Origin: Linnemannia hyalina | Taxonomy: Eukaryota > Mortierellomycota > Mortierellomycetes > Mortierellales > Mortierellaceae | Direction: 5' to 3' | NCBI GenBank assembly: GCA_019671135.1 | Contig: JAHRHY010000007.1 | Location: 2,170,001-2,234,000, forward strand | Length of the DNA: 64,000 bases | In this document: positions 13,701 to 24,607 of the stretch, in pieces | Layout of the letters: each line of letters opens with the position of its first letter | How positions within the stretch are numbered: position 1 is the first letter of the stretch | Notes under the pieces: generated by a model | The model's database searches: none | The model's input: the letters and a program-made list of their open reading frames with translations, nothing else | Told to the model about the DNA's origin: nothing | Made by a program: the position numbers and the translations under genes

Positions 13701-14783
13701 CAACAAATCCGAAGATGATAACAAGGTGAACAAATCTGCATGGAAGTGGCGTGTTTGCTCCTTGGCTGTTCTCTTCATTATGAGATGGGCGTGTCGTGTT
13801 GAGAGTGGATAAGAGGAGTAAGAAAAAAAAATGCGAGGAGGGATGATAAAGAGAGCAACCAATTAGGGGTATGTTTGCTCTCGGACCTATGCATAGTTGA
13901 CTTGTCCGTTTGGCTGCTCGCCCCTCCTGTTCGGTGCGCTTCCTTCCCTTTCGGATGGTCAATTGTGGAAAAAAAATGGTCAATTATTTTGAGTTGTCAA
14001 CAAAAGAAATGTGAGGGGTGAGGTGAGGGGGACAATATGATGGAAAGAGTGCTCTCTTTAATTGCACATTGGGTTACATGCAGCGAATATTAACCTAATA
14101 GAAACAAAAAATGAAATGGCCAAGGCCAAAGATAACCAGAGCGAAGCAAAGTAGCAAAGTAAAGAGAACGAGCGAAACTAACAAGATGAAAGAACAAATT
14201 AACAAGATGAAGGAACACAACGATGTACAAAGAAAAATAGCTGCTCATAATCAATACCAAACGCCAAACGCCAAACGCCAGGCTAGGGCCGGATACACTA
14301 AACAGATTCCCCCGGTTCTGAAGAACAGTAAAAACCGATCAAACCCGTGCCGATCCCATGGCCACAAACAATAACGATGAGCACTTTGAACCCATGGAGT
14401 TATATTACTTGCAGACAAAGAGCCAAGCATCTCATGAGATGCAAAAGCCTTTTGTTCGAACCGATAATAACATGAAAGGTGGGGTCAAAGTGAAAGAGAG
14501 AGCCAACGTTGGGCGTAATGGTGGTTCTTTTAGGGGAATGTGGATTGCTAAGTTGCATTTGATAATGAGTTGTTTATGCTCTCTCTCTCAGCTGCATTTC
14601 CGATTTCCCAAGAAGAGTAGACAAAAGGGAAGACAAAACGGGAAAGTTGAATGGAATCGACGAGAAGGTGGGAGAAGGAGAGAGAAGAATGACAAGGATA
14701 ACTCGGACCATGTGGGCAAGAGAGAAGGAAAGGAAAGAAAGGAAGGGAAGAGAGGCAGAATTACGAGACAATACAGCAGCACA

Positions 14784-14811
14784 TGCTGCCGCTGCTGCTG
14801 CTGCTGCTGCC
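14784..14811. repeat. (CTG)n trinucleotide tract
   Basis: About nine CTG/CCG-type triplets in a row. The overlapping open frames encode poly-Cys or poly-Ala and look like by-products of the repeat, not genes. Confidence 0.85.
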
Positions 14812-15348
14812 TGTTCGTCTTGATGCTGATGGGATGGATGGGCGCACTTGTTTAACCTATTGTTTGCCACCAAAAAAAGTGGCGTCGGGAAGGTGTGCAA
14901 TCGGAAGCCGAAAAAGAAGACCCTTCCCCTCTTGCTGCTCAGGCAAGGCTTACATGAGATAGTGAGAGATGACAGGGAATTTTGAGACATTCGATTGTAA
15001 ATAATAGTGTGATATCTGATCCTTCATTACTGATGGTGGATGCAACCAAAAAGGAAATCGTTTGCCGAACTGAGACCGCATATTGATCACGTCGCTCTCT
15101 ATCCCAACGTTTTTTTCTTTTTCTTTTTCTTCCTTCTCACTCTTCTTTTTTAACATTGAGGAAGAGAGACATGGTGGCATGTGGCCAGGAAATATGGGCA
15201 AATGGCGGATCGGCCACCGCCGATCTAATATTATACTTGTTATTGTTCTCTCTGTAAGTTCTCTTTCCATTCTCGGGAGCTATGTATGTCGATTGTTTGT
15301 TCCTAGACTGAGTGGTAAAACCGTCGTGCAGTACATCACTTGTTCTTG

Positions 15349-15369
15349 ACGCGTTAGCGTTTAACGCGT
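15349..15369. promoter_or_regulatory. Paired ACGCGT (MCB-type) sites
   Basis: Two ACGCGT hexamers start at 15349 and 15364, that is 15 bp apart. ACGCGT is the MluI cell-cycle box bound by MBF-type factors in yeasts. The pair lies about 4 kb upstream of the medA-like transcription unit with no nearer gene. A function is inferred only from the motif. Confidence 0.35.
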
Positions 15370-18300
15370 GCATGCGCTAGCATAGCTTGTGACATCTTCG
15401 TGTTTCTCTACTCTACACATATCTCTCTTAGCTAGAAAAAGATAGACGTGCGTAAGAGTCGACTACTGTTGTACTTTTGCATTTCGTTGACAGTGCGTTG
15501 CTCAAACGTGCTTTTTCCCTCTCAGTCTCCCTTTTCCCTGTCAAGCACACAGTCGACTTATTAATGTCCACACCTTAAATCGCCGAGCTCTCCCGAATTC
15601 TAATATCTCCATACATGACCATTGTCAAGGCAACAAGCAAGCAGGGGGTAGAGAATAAAAACCATAGCCATAACTGCAAATACCGGATACTCGACGTCGC
15701 TACTTCTTTTTTTCTTCGCTTGTGGACAGTCCTTACCCTTCCCATGCCTTTCATCTACCGTAACCCCCCTTGTCGTGTGAGAGAGAGCATGGACACATGC
15801 CATGGACCAACTACAATCTAGCAACGACCAAGTGCGCTCCAAAATGGCAAACAACCCCACACTCTCATTGATGCAATCCAACTTTCACCTAACCTATTCG
15901 TCGTTCTCCCATTTTTCACACTCCTACTACAATGCCAACCTATCTACCCTGCATCTGTTCTACTTTGTCATTTGAATTCTCACGTTTCATTGATTATTAT
16001 TGCCTGTCAGCTCTCTCCCGCTGTCTGACCCTAACCTTGACCTGAAGGTTCAACAGCCAGGGCTCCATTGTCGTATCGATACGGCAGTATACGTCTCCCT
16101 CCTCCTCCTATCGTTTTATCCTTGTTCCCCAATAGGACCTATCAATGTGATCTAACGAGGACTGGTACAGTGCAACAGAAACGAGGAGTTTGGGGCAGCC
16201 TTAATACTACACCACAATTACTCCATCCTCACAATACGACTGTGGACTCTTCTTCCTCCTTATGTTCTTGTGGAGAAGAAGACGCCCACTCCTTTTCAGT
16301 GCTGAAATAGTGCAGTTATCCTCCCCCACTTCTTCCTCCTTTTCTCTCTCTCTCCTTTCTTTACAAAACTCCGCCTCCCTTCTAACTATTTTCTTCCCTT
16401 ACTCTCTATCCGGCCCAATTGCTGGACTGGGCTGGACTGAACTAGCCTGGCTCTCTCCCCAGGGTCGCATGTGTCGACATGCTCGCTCTCTAGAAACGAA
16501 AGAGGAAATAATGAGGAGGGGAGGAGGAGGACCGGTCCGTTCTAACCCGACCCAGATGGGGAGAATGACGATCAAATGGTACATCTGCTGTTTGCACTTT
16601 TGCATTTCTGCTCAAAGGAGGACGGATAGGAGACGGCGTCGAAAAATAAGGCATGGAAAGGGTATGTGTACATGTGAACTGGGCGAACAGAGAACAATGC
16701 ATACAATTCATGTGCTATGCGAAAATAAACAACGAGAAAAAAAGATGAACGAACGGAATGTCGACCAAATGCATTGTTTGCATTTTTTATTTGCATTTGA
16801 ATTAAAGCAACAATCTACTGGTTGCATGGGAGTCAAGAAAGTAGGGAGCATGGAGGAGATGAGAGGGTAGGAGTGGCAGAGGTAGGCGCACGGACGCAAT
16901 GGCCATGGCTTGTGTTTTGGGTTAGGGAGGTGGTCAAGCTAGGTGTTGACGAAGGCGTTTTTTTGCATTGCTCCTGAGCAAACGACAAACCCGATGCAGG
17001 ATTGACCATATCTGGAAACAACAACAGGAAAAAGAGAGGGATAACATATTCGTCTGGTTAGATTCAGGTATGTGAGTAGGCGACAATATTACAAACAATA
17101 AAACAACAATGCTCCTTCGGTGCCTTTTCTTTTGTTGTTGTCTCGCCGTAATTCTCTTTGTGATCTTGTCTACTGCTGTCTGGCTCTTCCCGCCCATTGT
17201 CCTTTTCTTTAACCTTGACCAGTAACGGATGATCAAGAAGGACGAACGAGTAATCTACGCAGACATTATTTGTTTTTTATTCTCATCGCAATCAACCTTA
17301 CCCCCTTACCCTTCTTTCTTGACAAGAGCAGCAAACTTTGCATTCCTTTTTTGTTTATCATTCTTCATTCTCCATCCACACCATACATTTTGAACCAATT
17401 GGCTGGTTATGCATATATCCTGTTCAGTTTTCAGTTCAAACCTTCAACAAAGAAAAGCAGAAAAAAAAGGGGATGGATGGAAGGAGGGAAAGGGTAGGAC
17501 AAGGGGTAAGTTGAACGTTGATAGTGGTTAGTGTAGTAGTTTGAGGATTTAGGTATGGGATGTGGGATATGAGGCTCTCAAGTACTCAACGATGTGGTGA
17601 TTGTAAGGCATGAACGAGCAGTCGAACAGTGGCATTTTGGTTCGCCTTTTGCCGCCCGCAAGCCAACAAGCAGTAAAGGCAAACTTTCGCTATTTGACTC
17701 ACGCTTCACGGATCACGGATCACCGACACGGTAGGTTGAGTACTTGCGGCATGCAAAGTAGCATGGCCCATTTCACCCCGTCTCTAATGGCATAATTGAA
17801 TGCAAGAGTGCAGGTGGGTGAGAGATATGCAAAGGGAGAGAGGGGAAGGAGGGAAGGAAAACAGGAGGCAGAGGGAGCAAAGGAGCACTACCTATTAGGA
17901 GTGAATGTGTGATAGAGGAGAACAAAGAGGATGCTGGACTGGGCTAGGCAGGGCTGGGCTGCGATAGCTCGTTGGGATGGGGCTGGATGACTGGATGGCT
18001 CACTTCCATTCCCTCGGAAATGCATCGCTGTTTTTTATTGCTGGTGCTAAATTTTTTCTCCATTTTTCGTACTGCTGGCCTGTTGAGAGAGAGAGAGAGA
18101 GAGATTCGAATGCCCTACTTAGACCGAGAGATCGGTTTCGTTGATCTCACAGACATATCACAGACATTAGTTTAAACCAGGGGAGGTGTATTTGCCTGCA
18201 AGGTGCGCCCTAGTAAACGAGTATTGGAAGACAGAGTAAGATGACTGTTTTGATGGGCTTGGGAACTGAGTGTATGCAGTTTTGTTTATGCAATTGCCTC

Positions 18301-19294
18301 TGTGTCCTCTCTTGATCCCTCAGAGCTGTGGGTTGTGAAGTAAACCAAATGTAATTTCACGGACAAGAGAGGTAAAGGAAGAGGAGAATTGAAAGATCTA
18401 CAGACTAGCAATATGGTACTTGACAGGAAAATCCAAGAAATGGCGATCCGGGGCCAGCTAGGACAACAATAAAGTTATCCATGGATTTGACTATCAGACA
18501 GTGTACCCATTTTGTTGCCACAAAGAATGTCCGACGATCGCCGGTTACATGAGCTGGACAAGATATCAAGAGGATCGCAATTTAAAATTTATCGAGGAGA
18601 TGATCTTTGCTTGCTGAGTATATCTGTGGTTGCTGAAGGGAACTACGACGGTAGAATGATGTGTGTGAAGAATTGGGAGTGGTTACGAAACTGAGAGAGA
18701 ATTGACAGAATGAGGAAGGAGGCGGCCAAGGTATGAAGGGTATATTGGATTATGGAGGGAAGGTAAGATTGAGAGAGGAGAAATCACTCATCTACCTGAC
18801 TGGTGAAGAGACGATGATGCTGTCCATGATGAAAGTGTAGTCCCTGAACTGGGTTGCCTTTTTGGCTGGGGGGACGAGTCAATAATAATGCTTTGTCAAT
18901 ATGAAAAGAAAAGAATCAGTCGGATGTGTAAGATTAGGACTGAACACCTAAATGAACGTTCAATTAGAGGGGGGGGGGTGATATTGGCCTTGCACTTAGG
19001 GACAATTATTTTACTCTTTTAATTAACCATTCATTTGAATAGTTTACTGTATTCAGTACTCCCGAGTAAAGCTATATACTCCCATTCAATGTTTGCTGTA
19101 ATATATGTAACTGAGAGCAAACTCATTCTTTTGTATTCAATAAACCATTTTTGTAGTTGTTATTATGCCTTCTCTGCTTGGCTGCTTGGCTTGCTTTGAA
19201 AAAATTGTATGGACCGACAGGAAAGGAGAGAGATACCATGCTACAGGACACACATCCAAACCAACCAAGTCCTCTCCCTCGAACCCAAAGATCA

Positions 19295-19300
19295 TATAAA
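19295..19300 (+). promoter_or_regulatory. TATA box of the medA-like gene
   Basis: TATAAA on the plus strand, followed about 30 bp later by a long CT/CA-rich leader without any ATG. This fits a core promoter with transcription starting near 19330. Confidence 0.6.
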
Positions 19301-19329
19301 ACTAGACTGAACCGCACTTCCCACTTCTC

Positions 19330-19922
19330 TTCTTTTTTCTTCACTTTCAACTTCACCATTCATCAATCATCTTGACACATCCCAAAAAACTACTCTCAAT
19401 CTTTCTTTCTTTAACAACCATTCCCTTATTCCTTCAACCACTTTCTTCACCACCATCGTCTTCCTCTTTCATCCCTCTTTACAGCCCTACCACTAACGCA
19501 CCCGCCTCTTCACATTCATTACTTCAACATTTGAACATTTCTCCAGCCCTTTCACTTTTCTACAAAAAAGACATTTCTCCCCTGTCCTCACACATACCCT
19601 ACCGTTACAACACACACACACACCTCCCAGACCGATCGCTCTTTGATCCAATTTAACGCAACTTCAACTCTACCCCTTCGTAAGTCCTTTTGTTTCTACG
19701 ACTATTACTTCCTGCATCCACCCCACATCCCTTCCCCTTCTGCTCGACTTGAACAGGCAGCAACTACAACGAAGAGAACAAAGAAAAGAAAAGAGTAGAA
19801 ATCTGTTGACCTGTGACCGTGTTTCTCTTCGCTAACCAAAATGTATATCTTCTCCCTCCTTGTGCAACACATTCGAACCAACAGCTTCAACTCTTCTTCT
19901 TTCATTCAACAACTCATTCACA
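19330..19922 (+). other. 5' leader of the medA-like gene, with leader intron and conditional uORF
   Basis: From the TATA box to 19840 there is no ATG at all. A good donor (GTAAGT) starts at 19680 and a CAG acceptor ends at 19884, giving a leader intron of about 205 nt. That intron contains the only upstream start codon (19841). If the intron stays in, this ATG opens a 35-codon frame that ends at 19948 and overlaps the main start codon in another frame. If it is spliced out, the first AUG is the main one at 19923. Confidence 0.55.
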
Positions 19923-22400
19923 ATGGACATGTCTGCCATTCAAAGTAAGTAACAGGAAAAAGAAGAAGAAGAAGCTAGAAGCGCTATCACTTCATGTCAA
20001 CGGGTTGTGTTTCATCACCACCGACACTATCAGTTTCCACCGACCCATCAGTTCTATAAGTGTTGCACTTTGGTCTTTATCAGTCTCGTCTTTTGTCTTT
20101 CAAGCCAAAAAAATATTCCTCGTTCACTTTTTGTGAGCATTCACCTTTTGAAATGTCCGAGTATCCCTTTGATCTACTACTTCCTCTCTTTTCCAACCGA
20201 CAACCAAGAACAAGAGCAAGGAATCATTCCCTCCTTCCCTCAACACTTCAGAAACCTTGTCATAACGTCTCCTCGCCCTACTCCGCCACCGCCACCACAA
20301 AAAGAAAAAAAAAAGAAAAAACTATTTAGTCATCACAAGGCTGACTTTTTCTCTTTCTTTCCTTATCTCCTCTTCTCTTAAAAAAAGACTTTGCGCCAAG
20401 AAAGTACGCTATGGCCGATCACCAAATGCAACAACCTATGCAACAACAACAACAAATGACCACATTCAAGCAGCCCATGCAGATGCAACCCCCCCGCGTC
20501 CTCGAATACAGCCCCCACTTTGGCCCCGAGGGTCAGACCTTCACCGTCACTCTCCAGTCCAACTCTGACAAGGCCCTCCGCATCGGTTTCGGTACCCTTG
20601 TTGTCGATACCAAGCAGTACGCTGCCAACGGATACGTCACCCTCAGCTGCATCGTCCCCAACTTCTCCATCACAAAGTGGTTTGTCAACAAGGTGCCCCT
20701 CTACGTCCTCCAGATGGAGAATGATATGGTCATGGAAAGCTGGCCTTTCGGTGACTTCAACTACTACGATGGTAAGTTTTTCTTAGCCATTCTGATCATT
20801 TGTTTGTTATGCACAGAAGCAACCAAAAAATAATGAGCCGAAACCGATAGCCTTTCGGTCTTTCTTTTTTGATGCAAGCATTGTCTCTGTTTCGGGTTCC
20901 TGACCAACATCACCTCCTTTTTTCTTGTGCACAACAGATATCCAGAACAACACCGCCGCTCAGGCCAATAATGGTGCCAAGCGCAACGAGAAGATGATCT
21001 ACGAGCAGGGCCTCAGCCAAAAGAAGCATCACCTCGTCACCGATCTTGATCTCTCCCACGCACAGTTGAGCCAGCAGCAGCACCAGCAGGCTTCTCCTCT
21101 TGCTACCCCCAACCCCCTCGGCAGCAACGGCCTTACTCATCGTAAGTTTACAAGGAACATATAATTTCCCTGGCTCCTTTCTTTTTTCCTTACCATGTGG
21201 ACTGTATCCTTCTTTGTCTCGCACTGTTACGTCAGCCCAAGTTCCCCGCCCCAGCTCTCTTTTCTCTCGACAGTCGATTCTGAATGTCTGGCACTAATGA
21301 ACTCTATTCTCTCTTCGATAAAATGATAAATAGACGACGAGTACAACGGCAACAACTTGAGTGTTTCGTCTGCATACGACAACAGCTCTTTGTACTCCCC
21401 CACCTCTCCCTACGGACCCCGCACCCCCATTTCCCCCTACGCCCGCCCTGGCTACTACAACGCCGCCAGTAAGTCCTTTCTCCTCGTTCTCTTTGTCATG
21501 ATCTAAGCCACTTCCCTCCATCCCAACGAACCAGTCACTAAACGATTATAAATTTCCATCTCGTCTCTGCCAATAGGCCAGATGATCGCCCCCCATATGT
21601 CCTCTTATTCGCAGGCTGATCTCGTCACCTCGACGTACGCCATGTCGCCCTCCGCCAACAATGCAAACTACATTCACTCCAACCAGTCCTCCCAACCCAC
21701 CACCCCCACCTCCGCCGCCTACATGTCCTCCCAGCCCCACCCCAACACAAGCAACATTGCCTCCGTCGGAAACTACAACCCCTATGCCTCGTTGTTGAAC
21801 AAGGCCAACCTCAAGTTCACCGGCAACATGGATGATATGGCCATCAACTGGTCCGGTGAAGAGTGGGAGTCCCATCGTCGTCTCGTCCAGTTCTGGAGAC
21901 GCCAGGACGGAAACGATATCCACTGTAACTTTGCTCCCGTCGCCCCCGCTGACCGCCAGCCCAATTCGATTGTTGTGTCGTGCATCTACTGGGCCGAGAG
22001 AAACGATTGCTTCCTCACCTCCGTCGACTGCATATACCTCCTCGAGTCCCTGATCGCCGTCCGCTTCACCGTCGAGGAAAAGAACCGTATCCGCCGCAAC
22101 CTCGAGGGATTCCGCCCTATTACCGTCTCAAAGTGCAAGCCCGAGTCTGCAGAGTTCTTCAAGCTCATCATGTCCTTCCCTAACCCCAAGCCCCGCAACA
22201 TCGAGAAGGACGTCAAGGTCTTCCCCTGGAAGGTTCTTCCTTATGCTCTCAAGAAGATCATCTCAAAGTACACTGCCTCGTACTCCTCCACAGCCTCCAT
22301 CCAGGCCGATGCCTTCCACAACGCAAACTTCCCTCATGGCTCTACCTTGCCCTTGACCCCCCAACAGCAGACCATCATCGAGTCCAGCCTCATCGCATGA
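19923..22400 (+). CDS. medA: Medusa-type developmental regulator (DUF7082 family)
   Basis: Likely nuclear regulator of sporulation and development, related to Aspergillus MedA, Magnaporthe Acr1 and Fusarium Ren1 (family knowledge). Deduced exons are 19923-19944, 20388-20771, 20938-21141, 21334-21468 and 21577-22400, with closing phases and 522 aa. A Q/M-rich start precedes a conserved N-terminal region (about 45-135, PPRVLEYSPHFGPEGQTF). A low-complexity S/P/N/Q linker follows. The conserved C-terminal domain (about 340-480) begins WSGEEWESHRRLVQFWRRQ and includes the FPWKVLPYALKKII segment. I chose the start at 19923 because it is the first AUG after the spliced leader, has a strong context (CACAATGG) and joins in frame across a GTAAGT/AG intron. 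The downstream ATG at 20411 would give a shorter form. Coding exons are C-rich, unlike the flanks. Confidence 0.85.
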
Positions 22401-22631
22401 TTAGATGAATAAGGGGCAACTCTTCCTCTATCTGTTCCTTTTCTTTTTGCTCGTTTTTGCTTTTCAGTTCATTTTGCATTTCGTTTCCACTTGTAGTTTA
22501 GTTACCTTTTTCTTTTTCTTGTACATTCTTTTTCAGTTCAAAAACATCTTGCTACATTACTCAAAACTTCAGCCCAATGTGGCAAAACCCCAAAAACCCA
22601 ACAAAGGGGCGCCGTGCGCCTCTCAAAAAAC

Positions 22632-22637
22632 AATAAA
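22632..22637 (+). terminator. AATAAA polyadenylation signal
   Basis: AATAAA about 230 bp after the medA-like stop codon, in T-rich and A-rich 3' sequence. It is the first such hexamer downstream. Confidence 0.45.
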
Positions 22638-22639
22638 AG

Positions 22640-23098
22640 CGAATTCGCAAAATCTTTCACAAAAACTACATACAATGTCTCCAATGTACAGTACCTTTTT
22701 TTTTCTTGGGTTATTTATTGTCTAGTCTGAAGGCGTTTTTCATTACTTGAAGTATGCATGCGCCTTGGCACTTTGTGAAATAAAAGAGGACAAAAATGAG
22801 AGAGGTTGGGCTGGGCTGGACTGGGCTCAAGTCCAAAAACAAAGCAACAACAATCACAAGAGAAAAACAGGGAGTAAGGTGGGGAGAAAGCGTGAGTTCA
22901 ATGGGGAGGATGGGGGGCTGCGGACGAGATCTATTTTTGAAGATCAATCAAGCATCATATCGAAAAAAAAATGTTTGATAACAGCAGTAGCAAACATCAC
23001 ACATCCCCCTTCCTCCCCCCCTCCTCGCCAACTCAACTCCACAAACAACAAACGGCATCATCACCACACAGTCTGCAAAAACAAAAAACATAACAAGC

Positions 23099-23132
<34 letters not shown>

Positions 23133-24327
23133 AAACAGGAAAAAAACGGCGGAGATCCTTCGCATGATTTTTTTTTCTTTTCAGATTTCTTTTTTGCTGT
23201 AAACTACCGCCATCGATGAGAAGGGAGAGAGAGAGAGAGAGTGGAGAGTTTTGGCGATGACGCACAGAAAGGAAGGGGCAGAAAAGTCTTTTGGTTTTAT
23301 TATCATTCCGATACCCACATGGCGTGGGTGGAGTTTACATTTTTTTTATTCTCCTTCTTCATCTCCGAAAATAAATAATGAAGAGAAAGAAAACAGGGAG
23401 GGTGAAGGGAGAGGAAGACGAGGCAGGGTACATGAACCCCGCACTAAAAAGATCGTCTGTTTGCTTCGATCGTTTTGCGGCGGCTATTCAAACTTCATTT
23501 TTTTATTGCATTGCGGGGACCAGATGATGATGTTGATGACGGTGGTGACGATAAAGGGAAAGGTCAGGGGATAGGAGGTGATAAACTGTTTGCTCACTTG
23601 GCAGGGTTTCTGGTTTGGTTTTGTTAACGGTCAACGGTAGTGAAGCGCACAGCAGTTTGTATATGAGACATATTTCTCTCTCCAACTCTCCAACTCTCCA
23701 ACGCTCTGTCGTACAACAAACAAAGAAGAGCACACTTGAGCGAACACAAAAAAGTGACAACTCTGAGCTTTCTGATTTTCATAGGAGCTGAGAGAGTAAA
23801 AGAAAGAGAGAGGGACTCAGTCTTCCTTCTACTCGTTCAATTATGTATGGTAAGCAAAACAGATTATCCACCAACCGAGTTCCCGCGCCAACTCACACTG
23901 TCAGTTCTCCCTGCACTGTCATCCTGTGGTGAATGTTTGCTGATTATCGTCTAAGCATCCATTGGCGCTGATAATATCGTTGCGCCCATCTTTCTATTTG
24001 CATATATGCAAATGACGACGATGACCAAAAAAAAAAAAAAAAAAAAAAAAAGGTATGATAGAAAGACAACATGACGGACGTTAGTGCAGCGATTGGTCAA
24101 TTTGCCTACTCTTCTACACTCTCTCTTTCCCTCGCCTGGCAGATAGACAGACGGACAGATGCACGTCTCTAATTGACCGAAGCGGCCCTTCTCTCTCCCT
24201 CAACAAATTTCGCGTCCAGCTCCCACCAAACAAATTTTTTAGTCATTTAGAAAAAATAGAATTCATACAGACAGTTAAATGACGATGGGCGATGAAGGTC
24301 ATGATCGTGCACTTGTGGGAGAGAATG

Positions 24328-24420
<93 letters not shown>

Positions 24421-24607
24421 GACAGAGAGAGACAGAGAGAGACAGAGAGAGACAGAGAGAGAGGAGCCAACAAGGACACAACTTTTTATTATCGTTATCT
24501 ACGAACCATACTCCTCCACTCCTACCACCCTCCTCACCCTTCATCCAGCAACCCGGTAGACGCTGTACATGTATGTAGAGGAGAAAAGGTCGGAGAAAGC
24601 ACAGTTC
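22640..24607. other. Intergenic region rich in simple repeats
   Basis: Convergent intergenic space between the medA-like gene and eIF2B gamma. It holds A runs of about 30 bp (23100-23131) and 25 bp (24027-24051), several GA tracts and no supportable gene. The open frames here encode poly-Lys, Arg-Glu or Ser-Leu dipeptides from the repeats. Confidence 0.7.
24331..24463. repeat. (GA)n / (GACAGAGA)n compound microsatellite
   Basis: About 130 bp of GA repeat, passing into a GACAGAGA-type octamer array at its right end. It sits about 145 bp beyond the stop codon of eIF2B gamma, within or just past that gene's 3' end. Confidence 0.95.

Larger units (their letters stand above)
1..19290. other. Gene desert upstream of the medA-like gene
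   Basis: No open reading frame here shows a recognisable domain, and the longer ones (up to 246 codons) are translations of purine/pyrimidine tracts or simple repeats. I found no convincing spliced gene, no complete tRNA and no rRNA. The stretch is full of CT/GA runs, A runs and short imperfect direct repeats. One diverged tandem array (about 9.1-10.0 kb) and one pair of ACGCGT sites (15.35 kb) are listed separately. It is unusually long for a compact fungal genome and lies directly upstream of a developmental regulator, so distal control sequence or noncoding transcripts are possible. That is inference. Confidence 0.6.
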
